Shown: positions 8,704-17,227, counted from the first letter of the stretch. The stretch: DNA of 64,000 nt from UBA5314 sp035560815 (GCA_035560815.1 DATMYR010000008.1:94519-158518); one strand, 5' to 3'. Numbers and translations: made by a program. The notes: generated by a model from the letters alone, not told the origin.

Positions 8704-9381
8704 CTATATTGCTGGGGTTTTTACCAGCAATGCCATGACGGCCACATAAAGAATCCAAATCACTCCCATAAATACAGCCAGCCCCCCGGGCTTCCTTTTC
8801 ATAGCCATGGCACCGCCCACAATGAGGAGGACCAATCCCCAAATGCTAAACAGCTCTATCTGCCCCAACAGCCGGTAAAGAAAACTGGGTTGCTCGGGGG
8901 TGCCCATGAATAGGGCCAGGCTGGTGCTGACCTGCATAGCTGCCTTCATACCCATGGTTTTGATCAGGCAGGTAGAAATCACTGCTTTTATAATCGACGG
9001 TATCCCGGAAAAAATGGCTACCGCAAATAGCTGTTTGAAACGCGCTTCTCCCACACTGATCTGGTTGTAAAGGGCGAGTAAGCCCGCTTGAACCAGCCAG
9101 AGCAGAGGCATAGCAAATATAGTCCCTATCACCGCGCCTGGCACCACAAATTTCATGGCCAGTGCAATCTGATCCGGGCTGTTCCCCTGGGCAGCCATAA
9201 GCTGCTCGGTGTAAGTTTTGGTTTCCGGGATAGCTATCACTGTCATAAAGAGCGTTATAGCTATAATAATTATCCCCGGCCATAAAATCTTGGGATCTTC
9301 GATAATTGCAGAAAAAGCCTCACCCGGGGAAGCCAGGACTTTCCAAAACCTCTCCGTCATAGACATATTTTTTTCTTCCAT
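8704..9381 (-). CDS. Yip1 domain integral membrane protein
   Basis: About 225 residues with five hydrophobic segments (roughly 33-52, 85-115, 125-150, 175-195 and 205-222). The N-terminal ERFWKVLASPGEAFSAI pattern is typical of bacterial Yip1/DUF1282-type proteins. ATG with a GGGAGG site seven bases upstream is chosen over the longer start. It lies upstream of, and probably cotranscribed with, the MacA/MacB genes. Yip1 proteins often sit next to such exporters, but their biochemical role is not established. Confidence 0.75.
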   Translation of the reverse strand: MEEKNMSMTERFWKVLASPGEAFSAIIEDPKILWPGIIIIAITLFMTVIAIPETKTYTEQLMAAQGNSPDQIALAMKFVVPGAVIGTIFAMPLLWLVQAGLLALYNQISVGEARFKQLFAVAIFSGIPSIIKAVISTCLIKTMGMKAAMQVSTSLALFMGTPEQPSFLYRLLGQIELFSIWGLVLLIVGGAMAMKRKPGGLAVFMGVIWILYVAVMALLVKTPAI

Positions 9382-9535
9382 AAAACAACCTCCCATTATT
9401 TAGACGTTCCCGCTCCCAATATATGTATTCCTTATTTCTACAAAAGAACCATAATTTCCTTCCTGTCGTCTTAAATCTCTTTATAATTTAAATAATCGAC
9501 AATCCTATAGTCCCATAGAAGGCTACCTACCGAAT

Positions 9536-9566
9536 ATCTTAAACCCTGCCCTCAGGTGCAAGTCAA
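9536..9566 (-). promoter_or_regulatory. Possible promoter with 19-base spacer
   Basis: On the minus strand TTGACT (9561-9566) and TAAGAT (9536-9541) are separated by 19 bases. That spacing is characteristic of MerR-family activated promoters. The spacer holds the short dyad CCTG-N4-CAGG. It would drive the Yip1/macAB-like operon about 150 bases downstream. No MerR gene is present in the window. Confidence 0.35.
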
Positions 9567-9629
9567 GCGGTAGCAGCAAATGAAATAAGGAATCACCTCC
9601 GTTGGTTGCATCCAATCCAATATTCTAAT

Positions 9630-10292
9630 CTAAAAGTCTTTATTCAAGTAAATTCGCAGGGAAACAAAATAGGAGATTGAAAACAATACTAGCATCGCTC
9701 CTATCCCGGAAAAGGATAACAGCCAGAATTGTTCCCTGGCCATGTACGACAGGCTCTGCACCCAAGGCTGCTGGGTGTTATTCATAAGGTAATTTCTGAT
9801 TTGGGCAGGGGCAAAAAAGATTAATAAAAATAGGAAAATGTTCACTATGGCAATCGACTGGGCGCCGCTTTTAAAATAGGCGGGCAGGGATACGGCAGCC
9901 AGAAACATTACAGATACCAGGGTCACGACTACATCATTCAGGTTTATCAGGCGGTATGTAAATGGCTGGGGAACCATGTGAAAGAATAACCCAATAATGC
10001 CAGTCAAAATCACAGCCAGGAATGAAAAAACAAAGATAGAAAGGTATCTCGAAAGTACGATCTCCCGACGAGTGAGTGGGAAACTGTTCAGAATAATATC
10101 GCTATGGTTCTTATAATCCGCTTGAGCCGCTCCGATTATGATTATATAACAGATTCCAAAGGCAGCCATAACATAGGTAAAGTTCTTTAAAACTGGATGG
10201 GCAAATGTAAAAAAGAGAAAGATACTATAGATAAAACCGAATAAGATCGTTTTTTTCTGCAATACAAATTCCTTTTTAATAAGCTGAAACAT
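9630..10292 (-). CDS. ABC-2 type permease, YtrC/D-like, copy 2
   Basis: A 220-residue integral membrane protein with six hydrophobic segments. The cytoplasmic N-terminus MFQLIKKEFVLQKKT precedes helix 1, and the protein ends SLRIYLNKDF. It is clearly paralogous over its whole length to the permease immediately upstream (10365-11027), with identical start and end motifs. The ATG has a strong GGAAGGAG site. It is the last gene of a GntR-ATPase-permease-permease operon and presumably forms a heterodimeric membrane domain with its paralog. The substrate is unknown. Confidence 0.8.
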   Translation of the reverse strand: MFQLIKKEFVLQKKTILFGFIYSIFLFFTFAHPVLKNFTYVMAAFGICYIIIIGAAQADYKNHSDIILNSFPLTRREIVLSRYLSIFVFSFLAVILTGIIGLFFHMVPQPFTYRLINLNDVVVTLVSVMFLAAVSLPAYFKSGAQSIAIVNIFLFLLIFFAPAQIRNYLMNNTQQPWVQSLSYMAREQFWLLSFSGIGAMLVLFSISYFVSLRIYLNKDF

Positions 10293-10364
10293 GTTTATCT
10301 CTCCTTCCAGAATGTCAAGGGGCCGGGGGGTTGTTGACACTATCATTCAGTCAAATGTTCTTAT

Positions 10365-11027
10365 CTAAAAGTCTTTATTCAAGTAAATGCGCAGGGAAAT
10401 AAAATAGGAGATGAAAAACAATAACAGCATCACTACCATTCCGGAAAGGGATAAAAACCAGGGTTGCCACCGGGCTAACCTGGCCAGACCCGCTACAAAG
10501 GGTTGCTGACTATTTTTCACCGTATACTCGATGACTTGTATCGGTACAAAAAAGATAAATATGAAAAGGAACACATTGAAAACCTGTATCCATTGCCCAA
10601 TGCTTTTAAAATAGGTAGGCAGGGAAATGCCCGCTAGGAACAACACCGCTATCATGGTCACCACAACATCATAAAAGTTAATCAAGCGGTAATTAAAAGG
10701 ACCCGGAATCAAATGAAATATCAGGCCTACTACCCCCACAATGACAAGGGCGATTGCTGTAAAAACCAAAACGGAAAGGTATTTTCCTTGCACAATTTCC
10801 TGGCGGGTAATGGGTAGACTGTTTAAAACCAGATCCGTATTGTTTTTGTGTTCCACCTGAACTGCACCAATAATTATCATATAGGACATTGCATAAGCTG
10901 CCATAATATAAGCGACCTGACCAAAATTTGAGTTATGAAAGACAAGCAAAAGAAAGATGCTGTAGGCAAGGCCAAACCAAAGCATTTTCTTCTGTAATAT
11001 TAATTCTCTTTTAATGAGCTGAAACAT
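10365..11027 (-). CDS. ABC-2 type permease, YtrC/D-like, copy 1
   Basis: A 220-residue, six-helix membrane protein starting MFQLIKRELILQKKM and ending ISLRIYLNKDF, paralogous to the next gene. The start overlaps the end of the ATPase gene by 17 bases. An upstream ATG (two codons earlier) is also possible, but its spacing to GGAGGAGGG is too short and the paralog supports MFQ. Conserved loops such as VLNSLPITRQEIVQGKYLSV match bacterial ABC-2 membrane domains of the YtrCD kind. Confidence 0.8.
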   Translation of the reverse strand: MFQLIKRELILQKKMLWFGLAYSIFLLLVFHNSNFGQVAYIMAAYAMSYMIIIGAVQVEHKNNTDLVLNSLPITRQEIVQGKYLSVLVFTAIALVIVGVVGLIFHLIPGPFNYRLINFYDVVVTMIAVLFLAGISLPTYFKSIGQWIQVFNVFLFIFIFFVPIQVIEYTVKNSQQPFVAGLARLARWQPWFLSLSGMVVMLLLFFISYFISLRIYLNKDF

Positions 11028-11886
11028 CTCCATCCCTCCTCCCAGTAAAAACTATGATCTGATCCAAACTGGGATGTTCATATACCGCTCGATCATCCAG
11101 GAGACTCTTTATCTTATCAGTTTTATCAGTAAGCGCTTCAAAGCCAAAATCATTTTCCCGGATGCCCTGCAGGAGATCACGCACAGGCTGGTGGAGCAGT
11201 TCTTTTGGTCCCTTTACTATCAGATACTCTTCCCGAATCTTATCCCAGGTGTTGGTAAAAACCACCTGGCCGTTATTAATGAAACAAATGTAGTCAGCAA
11301 TTTTCTCCAGGTCAGAAGTGATATGCGTGGAAAACAGGATTCCTTTACGATCATCCTGCATCTCCCTCTGTAATATTTCCAAGAGTTCGCTGCGAAAAAT
11401 CGGGTCCAATCCGGATGTGGGTTCATCCATAAGGATCAATTCCGCCCGGTGCGACAACGCCAGGGCCAGGGAAAATTTCGTTTTCATGCCCCGGGAGAGG
11501 TCCTTGATCTTTTTGCGTGGGGGCAAATCAAAATCCATGAGGTACTTGCGAAATAATCTTTCATCCCAATCCTGGTAAAAAGGCGCTACGATCTGTTTCA
11601 TTTCCTCCAGGGTCACGTTTTCATAGAAATAGTTTTCATCATAGACAAAGCCGATTTTTTGTTTAATTTCCTTCTGGTGGGTTCGATTATCGAGTCCGAA
11701 TACGAAAATATCCCCGCTATCCCGGCGAATAAGGTTCATAATCAGTTTGATGGTGGTGGTTTTACCCGCTCCGTTGGGGCCGACAAGGCCCATGATGTAT
11801 CCCCGGGGAAGAGTCAAAGACACCTGGTCCAGTTTGAAATCTTTAAACGCCCGGCTAAGATTCTGCACTGCCAGAATAGGTTCCAT
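11011..11886 (-). CDS. ABC transporter ATP-binding protein, YtrB-like
   Basis: A 291-residue ATPase. It shows Walker A GPNGAGKTT (about 36-44), Q-loop in the FVYDENYFYENVTLEEM region, a divergent signature LSRGMKTK in place of LSGGQ, Walker B LILMDEPTSGLD and switch His in FSTHI. The divergent signature and the roughly 80-residue C-terminal extension (GPKELLHQPV to the end) match the YtrB/YxlF-like group linked to GntR regulators. It begins three bases after the regulator gene and overlaps the first permease gene. Confidence 0.88.
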   Translation of the reverse strand: MEPILAVQNLSRAFKDFKLDQVSLTLPRGYIMGLVGPNGAGKTTTIKLIMNLIRRDSGDIFVFGLDNRTHQKEIKQKIGFVYDENYFYENVTLEEMKQIVAPFYQDWDERLFRKYLMDFDLPPRKKIKDLSRGMKTKFSLALALSHRAELILMDEPTSGLDPIFRSELLEILQREMQDDRKGILFSTHITSDLEKIADYICFINNGQVVFTNTWDKIREEYLIVKGPKELLHQPVRDLLQGIRENDFGFEALTDKTDKIKSLLDDRAVYEHPSLDQIIVFTGRRDGDVSAH

Positions 11887-11889
11887 GAC

Positions 11890-12264
11890 TTAAACCTCCT
11901 TGTACAAAATTTCCAGCATTTCTCTGAGTTCCTCCAGGCTGACACCCAGGATTATGCTATCCCTTACGATCTCGGCCAGACGGTTCTCGATCAAACTCAT
12001 ACGTTTCTCCCGCAGCAGCTCAGGGTTCTGGACCGCAACAAAAGACCCCTTGCCGGACACGGTTTCGATGAAGCCATCCCGCTCCAGTTCTTCATAAGCG
12101 CGTTTGCTGGTAATCACGCTGATCTGAAGCTGCTGGGCCAGGTTGCGGATGGAAGGCAAAGCGTCCCCCGAGCTCAGATCCCCATGCAATATTTGGCTTC
12201 GGATCTGCTGGCGTATCTGTTCATATATCGGGTCCGGTGAAGCATTGGAAAGAATAATATGCAA
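11890..12264 (-). CDS. GntR family regulator, YtrA subfamily
   Basis: Short GntR protein of about 124 residues. It has the N-terminal winged helix (DPIYEQIRQQIRSQILHG, LPSIRNLAQQLQIS, TVSGKGSFVA) and only a 45-residue C-terminal helical tail, which is the YtrA hallmark. The TTG at 12264 is chosen because GTGGGGG lies nine bases upstream; a TTG at 12282 would lack a ribosome site. It probably represses its own operon through the perfect palindrome at 12289-12335, which begins 25 bases before the start. Confidence 0.85.
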   Translation of the reverse strand: MHIILSNASPDPIYEQIRQQIRSQILHGDLSSGDALPSIRNLAQQLQISVITSKRAYEELERDGFIETVSGKGSFVAVQNPELLREKRMSLIENRLAEIVRDSIILGVSLEELREMLEILYKEV

Positions 12265-12288
12265 GATGCCAAACCCCCACAAAAGTAT

Positions 12289-12335
12289 ATAGCCTATATA
12301 CTGTATATATAACTTATATACAGTATATAGGCTAT
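12289..12335 (-). promoter_or_regulatory. 21-bp perfect inverted repeat, probable YtrA operator
   Basis: Perfect 21-base arms (12289-12309 and 12315-12335) around a five-base spacer TAACT, very AT-rich (AGCCTATATACTG...CAGTATATAGGCT). It lies directly upstream of the GntR gene, where the promoter must be. GntR/YtrA dimers bind AT-rich dyads, so this is the likely autoregulatory operator; the unusual length could hold two adjacent dimers. Confidence 0.75.
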
Positions 12336-12403
12336 TTTAAATGTCGTCAACATTTAATCAGGATGTTTTTACTGGTTTAAGGCATTGAGCTCTTTCGCGG
12401 TCT

Positions 12404-13312
12404 TTACATGGGAAACAGTTCACCAAATACGGTTTTCCAGACCCGGTTGGCGTTGTAATGATCCCCTTCCCTTTCGTGGCGCAAGGCTATCCGGGCTTTT
12501 TTAAAGGCCTGATCGGCCTGAATGCCGAAGTCTTCCGACCGGCTTATTTTACGGTTGCTGCCTTTCGCGTACCATACCAGCTGCTCCTTTTTTAACCCGG
12601 CCAGGTATTCCAGAAAATCAGCACACATAAATCCGTAGTAAGCAAAGGAAGTCGAGTGTCCTTCCCAGTCATCCATAAAATTCATGACCAGTGTATCAAT
12701 GAGCATTCCTGGAATTGGCGCCTGGTAGTGTCTTCTCCAGGCCCGCATCATTTTGGCCAGGTGCTTGATCTTCCCCCCGTATTTGAAATTGTATTCGTCA
12801 ATGGCTTCCATTTCTCTCAGGGGGTTGAATTCCGCCCAACGCCAGCCCTGGTGGGATTCAGGATAGAGAATGTTCTTTTTAGGAGTAAAAAATCCAGGGA
12901 TGATTTCGATTTCAAGCTTGTTGTTGTCCAGGGGAATCATAAGACATCCTTCACTGGTAAAGTGGGTGTCGCGAGAAATATGGTTAATGGATTCCCGCAC
13001 CTCCAGCATCAAAGCGGTCTGTCCATGATCACCACGTTTTTCGAAGCGTTTATAGACATCACCGGGCAGCACCACCAGGAGGTTTATATTTTCCAACCCT
13101 TTGATCGCCGTGTCCCGCCCGTAGGAGCCAAGCAGGTGAATATTGCGGGTCTCGGATTTCATATGCCAGTATTGCTGATTGATGGCCCTGGCAATCGACT
13201 TCACCCTTTCATTGATGGCATCCTGATTTTCAACCGCCAGGTTGTTTATGAAGCCCCTGAATTTTTCAGCCATGTTGTCCAAAACCTTACGCTCCCTTCC
13301 CGGTACAATCAA
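12404..13312 (-). CDS. CD-NTase (SMODS)-like nucleotidyltransferase with degenerate active site
   Basis: A 302-residue protein with the polymerase-beta-like fold of CD-NTases. The GS motif LLGSYGRDTAIKG is at about 61-72. A third-acid-strand equivalent, LEIEIIPGFF, is near 133-142. The helical half contains the typical YPESHQGWRWAEFNP and AKMMRAWRR segments. The metal-binding DxD that should follow GS reads N75-I-N77 (LENINLLVVLP), and the third acid is Glu rather than Asp, so catalysis is doubtful. No CBASS effector, E2 or JAB gene is adjacent. Translation appears coupled to recO (TTG overlapping its TGA); a TTG at 13282 with GGGAAGGGAG upstream, or the ATG at 13273, are alternative starts. 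Function unknown. Confidence 0.75.
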   Translation of the reverse strand: MIVPGRERKVLDNMAEKFRGFINNLAVENQDAINERVKSIARAINQQYWHMKSETRNIHLLGSYGRDTAIKGLENINLLVVLPGDVYKRFEKRGDHGQTALMLEVRESINHISRDTHFTSEGCLMIPLDNNKLEIEIIPGFFTPKKNILYPESHQGWRWAEFNPLREMEAIDEYNFKYGGKIKHLAKMMRAWRRHYQAPIPGMLIDTLVMNFMDDWEGHSTSFAYYGFMCADFLEYLAGLKKEQLVWYAKGSNRKISRSEDFGIQADQAFKKARIALRHEREGDHYNANRVWKTVFGELFPM

Positions 13313-14091
13313 TGTTTTCCATCCGGTATTTCCCTGTCAAGATTCACGACCATCTGCTTCAGTCTTCGGATCGTGTCTTTCATCTTAAACTTTCTTTCCA
13401 GGTGATACTCCAGGTATTTCTCCAGAAATATTTCCATCTGTTGTAGTGCTGGAACGGATGCTCTAACCCGGTGTAAAGTCGAGGCCTGAACGCTCATCAT
13501 GAGCCGCAACAAGCCAATGGCTTCTCCGGATAGAAGAAAACCCGACCCGCTCCGATCCCGGCACCGGCTGCATATCAAGCCGCCGGCCGGCAGGTCGAAA
13601 ACCGTCCCTAATTCACTCCTGCTCCCACACCCGACACATTCATCCAAAACCGGCCGGTAGCCCAAATTAACCAGTACGCTCAGTTCGACGAAGCGCATGA
13701 ATAAAGGCTGCATTCCTTCCCGGTCCATGACATCCAAGACCACCAGCACATCCGTATAAAGCCCGGGCAGTGGCACTCGCTCCATAAGCGATTTATCCAA
13801 CAACTCCAGGAGGTACACGGCTTGTAAGGTCCGCTGCATATCCTCCCGGGTGTTGCCGAAAAAGTTGATGATGCGTCCCTGGGTGATGAGATCCAGGTCC
13901 CGACCCCGGTGCAGATATAACTGAGTATGGCAAAAAGGCTGCAGGCAAGCCCTCAGGCTGCTGCGGGGCTTCTTAACCCCTTTAGCAATGGTCCGGATTT
14001 TCCCTTCCTTTTCAGAGAAAATTGAAACCAGCTTGTCAGCATCCCGGTAATCCATGCTTTTCAGAACGATGCCCCGGGTCCGATAATACAT
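13309..14091 (-). CDS. recO: DNA repair protein RecO
   Basis: Recombination mediator that loads RecA with RecR and anneals SSB-coated DNA. About 260 residues: N-terminal OB fold (YYRTRGIVLKSMDYRDADKL), helical middle, and a four-Cys zinc site (CVGCGS then CSRC, near residues 152-178). The start is ATG (MYYRTRG) with GGGTGA upstream rather than the TTG five codons earlier. It follows deoC in a housekeeping run and overlaps the CD-NTase-like gene by a few bases. Confidence 0.93.
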   Translation of the reverse strand: MYYRTRGIVLKSMDYRDADKLVSIFSEKEGKIRTIAKGVKKPRSSLRACLQPFCHTQLYLHRGRDLDLITQGRIINFFGNTREDMQRTLQAVYLLELLDKSLMERVPLPGLYTDVLVVLDVMDREGMQPLFMRFVELSVLVNLGYRPVLDECVGCGSRSELGTVFDLPAGGLICSRCRDRSGSGFLLSGEAIGLLRLMMSVQASTLHRVRASVPALQQMEIFLEKYLEYHLERKFKMKDTIRRLKQMVVNLDREIPDGKH

Positions 14092-14142
14092 GTGCAAATC
14101 ACCCAATCTGTTTCAGACGGTACAATACCGGAAATTTGCCGG

Positions 14143-14808
14143 TTAATCCTTCTCCCCCGCAGTATATTTCTCCATCAAAAGCCCAGCACTGCTGCTGCCA
14201 ATGCGATGCGCACCGGCCGAGATCAGCTGCAGCGCCCAGTTTAAATCCCGAATCCCGCCGCTGGCTTTGATTTTGAGTCCTGGCCGCAGGTGGCCTTTAA
14301 TGATTTCCAAGTCCTCCAGGCTGGCCCCCCGGCTGGCAAAACCGGTGGAGGTTTTTATGTAATCCGCCCCGCTGAGACCCACTAGTTCTGTCAAGCGGGC
14401 TAATTGTTCCTTATTTATCAAGGCCGTCTCCACGATAACCTTCAAAATAAAAGGGAAATCCTGTTTAAGGACCTGGAGGGCTAATATTTCCCTTTCCACC
14501 AGGGAATAGTCCCCATCCTTTACTGCTCCTATGTTGATTACCATATCCAGTTCGCTTGCTCCCGCGTCTAAAGCCTGGCTGGCTTCCTGAACCTTAACAG
14601 TGGCTAAACCGGCTCCCAGAGGAAAGCCAATCACCGTACACACTTGCACGGCTGTGCCCTCCAGGCAGCGGCTGGCCAGGGCTACCCGCCCAGGATTAAT
14701 GCACACCGCAGCCATTTTCCAGCGCTTTGCTTCATCACACAAGCTCTGAATATCAACTGTCCGGGCATCGGCCTTGAGATTCGTACTGTCCAAATAGGAA
14801 GCGAGCAT
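14143..14808 (-). CDS. deoC: Deoxyribose-phosphate aldolase
   Basis: Cleaves 2-deoxyribose-5-phosphate to glyceraldehyde-3-phosphate and acetaldehyde in deoxynucleoside catabolism. At 221 residues it has the usual length for the TIM-barrel family. The conserved Lys of ILKVIVETAL and the Schiff-base Lys in DYIKTSTGF are both present, as are the N-terminal Asp-Ser-Thr (YLDSTNLK) and C-terminal phosphate loop (KASGGIRD, IGSSS). Ribosome site GAGGTGG precedes the ATG. With cdd two genes upstream it fits nucleoside salvage. Confidence 0.95.
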   Translation of the reverse strand: MLASYLDSTNLKADARTVDIQSLCDEAKRWKMAAVCINPGRVALASRCLEGTAVQVCTVIGFPLGAGLATVKVQEASQALDAGASELDMVINIGAVKDGDYSLVEREILALQVLKQDFPFILKVIVETALINKEQLARLTELVGLSGADYIKTSTGFASRGASLEDLEIIKGHLRPGLKIKASGGIRDLNWALQLISAGAHRIGSSSAGLLMEKYTAGEKD

Positions 14809-15096
14809 AATCCACCTCTATACACTGCCAGGTGCGCCTGCCAGTACGCAATTCCGGCCAACAAGCCCAAGTAAAAACAAGGTCAGTTCCTGGTGTTACA
14901 GTCATGTCGAACTGCCAACGGGTCGGGCCAAGAACTCTATTTCGCTGAATAATAGCCTTACCGAGTAAGGCGGTTCGATGTTGATACGGTAGGCCGCTGT
15001 CAATAAAACGGGAAGACCGAAGGGGCGTCACGGCCATAATGAGCAGCGGATGGGCGCAAGTGAATGGTGAAGGATTTGCCCCTTAGGGTTCAGCTC
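14809..15096. other. Unassigned intergenic segment between era and deoC
   Basis: Without a recognisable gene on either strand, this 288-base segment breaks an otherwise tight gene run. Several short GC-rich inverted repeats are present (for example CCGCCTTACTCGGTAAGGC on the minus strand near 14962-14980). It could be a remnant of a mobile element or a structured leader, but nothing specific is recognised. Confidence 0.4.
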
Positions 15097-15978
15097 TTAG
15101 GGCCGGTAGCCAAGCTGCCGGAGATTCCCCTCGTTGTCCCGCCAATTCTTTTTTACCTTGACCCAGAGGTCTAAATATACTGATTTTCCCAGCAATAGCT
15201 CGATAGTCTGCCTTGACTGCTCTCCGATGCTTTTCAGCATGGAACCGCCCTTGCCTATAATGATTGCTTTCTGGCTCTCCCGCTCAGTGTATATCGTTGC
15301 GCGTAGATATACTTTCCCAGTTGATTTTTGTTCAAAGGCATCCATCTCCACTGCCAGGGCATGGGGCACCTCGTCCCTGGTCAATAACAAAGCCTTCTCC
15401 CTGATCAACTCAGCTACAATGAATGATACCGGCTGGTCGGTAAGATCGTCATCGTCATAATACAGCGGTCCTTCCGGCAGGCTCTCAAATGTCCGTTCCA
15501 GAACCTGATCGATATTGGTGCCCAAGGCAGCCGATATCCGAAACACTTCCGCAAACTTCATAACTCCGTGATAATCCCGTAGAGTACGATCGATTTCTTC
15601 CTCTCTCACCAGATCGATCTTGTTCAAAAGCAGGAAAACAGGCACCGGTGCGTCTTTCAAGTAATTGATAATATATCTTTCCCCTCCGCCCAAAGGCCGA
15701 GTTACATCCACTACATAATAAATCAGATCCACTTCGTTGATGGAACGGGTCGAAACCTTGACCATATATTCTCCCAAAAGGTGTTTGGGCTTGTGAACTC
15801 CGGGAGTATCGACAAATATAATCTGGCCCTGATCGCAGGTGTGAATCCCTTGAATGCGGTTTCTGGTAGTCTGCGGTTTATCGGATACAATAGCAATTTT
15901 GGCACCAATAATGCCATTAATCAATGTTGATTTTCCCACATTGGGCCTGCCTACAATACTCACGAATCCTGATTTCAC
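15097..15978 (-). CDS. era: GTPase Era
   Basis: Ribosome-associated GTPase needed for 16S rRNA maturation and 30S assembly. The 293-residue protein has G1 GRPNVGKST (10-18), G2 TTRNRIQGI, G3 DTPGVH, G4 NKID, and a C-terminal KH domain with the GKGGSMLKSIG loop. Start is GTG, with AGGAGG eight bases upstream. It follows cdd, with dgkA and ybeY further upstream, the common Firmicute order for this assembly cluster. Confidence 0.97.
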   Translation of the reverse strand: MKSGFVSIVGRPNVGKSTLINGIIGAKIAIVSDKPQTTRNRIQGIHTCDQGQIIFVDTPGVHKPKHLLGEYMVKVSTRSINEVDLIYYVVDVTRPLGGGERYIINYLKDAPVPVFLLLNKIDLVREEEIDRTLRDYHGVMKFAEVFRISAALGTNIDQVLERTFESLPEGPLYYDDDDLTDQPVSFIVAELIREKALLLTRDEVPHALAVEMDAFEQKSTGKVYLRATIYTERESQKAIIIGKGGSMLKSIGEQSRQTIELLLGKSVYLDLWVKVKKNWRDNEGNLRQLGYRP

Positions 15979-15994
15979 TCAATTAACCTCCTAG

Positions 15995-16378
15995 TTATCT
16001 TAGAGAGAAAGTCTGAGGAAGCATATCAGATAAATGGAAAGGTTGAATCCGATGATGCTGATCGCTCACGAGAATCTCCAACCCGGGTGCAAACTCGGCT
16101 AATACCTGGAGACAGGCTCCACAGGGGTAGACAAAACCTTCCCCGCTACCTGCCACAGCCAGCCTTTTGAACCGGGTTTCTCCTGCCATGATTGCGTTAA
16201 AAACAGCTATCCTTTCAGCACATACAGTCAGTCCATAGGAAGCATTTTCAACATTGGCACCTTTATAGATCCGTCCCGATTCCCCCTGAAGAGCAGCCCC
16301 AACTTGAAATCCCGAATAAGGGGCATATGCGAATTCCCGCGCTTGGTAAGCCTGCTCCATCAGTTCCTCCGGGCTCAT
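15995..16378 (-). CDS. cdd: Cytidine deaminase
   Basis: Deaminates cytidine and deoxycytidine to uridine forms for pyrimidine salvage. The 127-residue homotetrameric type shows the CAE zinc and proton-shuttle motif (TVCAERIAVFNAI) and the second zinc motif PCGACLQVLAEF. It sits between dgkA and era, as in many Firmicutes. Confidence 0.95.
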   Translation of the reverse strand: MSPEELMEQAYQAREFAYAPYSGFQVGAALQGESGRIYKGANVENASYGLTVCAERIAVFNAIMAGETRFKRLAVAGSGEGFVYPCGACLQVLAEFAPGLEILVSDQHHRIQPFHLSDMLPQTFSLR

Positions 16379-16399
16379 AACAAACCACCTTCCAGGTTT

Positions 16400-16750
16400 T
16401 TATCGAGACAGATGGGGTAAGAAAATAACCAATCCCATTATAATGGCATTTACAGCAGCCAGCAAGACAGCCCCGGCGGCCACGTTTTTAGCCGTGTAAG
16501 CCAGAGGATGATATTCCTGGGTAACCATATCAACCGTTTTCTCAATGGAGGTATTAACCATTTCCGCCACCAGTACCAGAAATACGGTCAATACCAAAAG
16601 TCCCCATTCCATCCTACTTAAACCCAGCCATCCAGCCAAGGCAAAAACCGCCAAAGCAGCTGCCAGGTGAATCTTCATATTGCGTTCGGCCAGAATCGTA
16701 TACTTCAGGCCTGATAAAGCCCAGCCCATGCTCTGTCCCAGCTTCTTCAT
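16400..16750 (-). CDS. dgkA: Diacylglycerol/undecaprenol kinase (DgkA family)
   Basis: Small integral membrane kinase of 116 residues with three hydrophobic helices. It carries the diagnostic motif EMVNTSIEKTVDMV (about 65-78) and an amphipathic N-terminus (GLKYTILAERNMKIH). Gram-positive members phosphorylate undecaprenol to recycle the cell-wall lipid carrier; lipid preference is by family inference. It lies six bases downstream of ybeY. Confidence 0.9.
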   Translation of the reverse strand: MKKLGQSMGWALSGLKYTILAERNMKIHLAAALAVFALAGWLGLSRMEWGLLVLTVFLVLVAEMVNTSIEKTVDMVTQEYHPLAYTAKNVAAGAVLLAAVNAIIMGLVIFLPHLSR

Positions 16751-16756
16751 CAGGTG

Positions 16757-17227
16757 TTACCTTTCCAGCTTGACGCTTTGCATCACTTTTTCTTCCAGGC
16801 TGCGCATTAACTCCTTTTCCTGCTCGCTTTCATGATCATAGCCCAAGAGGTGCAGCATCCCGTGAACAATCAGATAGCCCAGTTCCCTCTCCAATTCGTG
16901 TCCGTATTCCAGGCTCTGCGCCAAAGCCTGTTCCAGTGAAACAACGATGTCTCCTAGTATATTGACATCCCCGGAAAAATCCAGGTCCGGTTCTTCCTCT
17001 CCCAGTTCATTCATGGCGAAAGAGAGAACATCGGTGGGCTGGTTTTTCTGGCGGTAGATCAAATTCAGCTCCTGAATGTAACTGTTGTCTACAATCAAGA
17101 TACTGACTTCAATTTTCCCGGTTAGTTTACATAATTTTGCAGTGGCGTTGGCGACCTTGACAATTATGTCCTGCAGCTGTCTATTGTATGGGACTTTGCT
17201 CTGCTGGTTTATAATCATGGTCTCCAT
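16757..17227 (-). CDS. ybeY: Endoribonuclease YbeY
   Basis: Metal-dependent endoribonuclease involved in 16S rRNA 3'-end maturation and ribosome quality control. The 156-residue protein has the zinc motif HGMLHLLGYDH (HxxxHxxxxxH). The ATG at 17227 has an AAGGAGA site, which makes it overlap pgpH by 46 bases. Position between the HD phosphodiesterase gene and dgkA is the canonical order. Confidence 0.95.
   Translation of the reverse strand: METMIINQQSKVPYNRQLQDIIVKVANATAKLCKLTGKIEVSILIVDNSYIQELNLIYRQKNQPTDVLSFAMNELGEEEPDLDFSGDVNILGDIVVSLEQALAQSLEYGHELERELGYLIVHGMLHLLGYDHESEQEKELMRSLEEKVMQSVKLER

Noticed and set aside
12404..13312. CBASS defence operon
   Set aside because: CD-NTase fold is present but no effector, E1/E2/JAB or HORMA gene adjoins it; neighbours are recO and an unrelated ABC operon.
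14753..15037. Minus-strand 94-codon frame overlapping the deoC start
   Set aside because: Overlaps the well-supported deoC start in another frame; no family resemblance.
14809..15096. Possible group II intron tail between era and deoC
   Set aside because: Some GAACCGCC-like strings were suggestive, but domain V and the reverse transcriptase are absent, so it cannot be supported.
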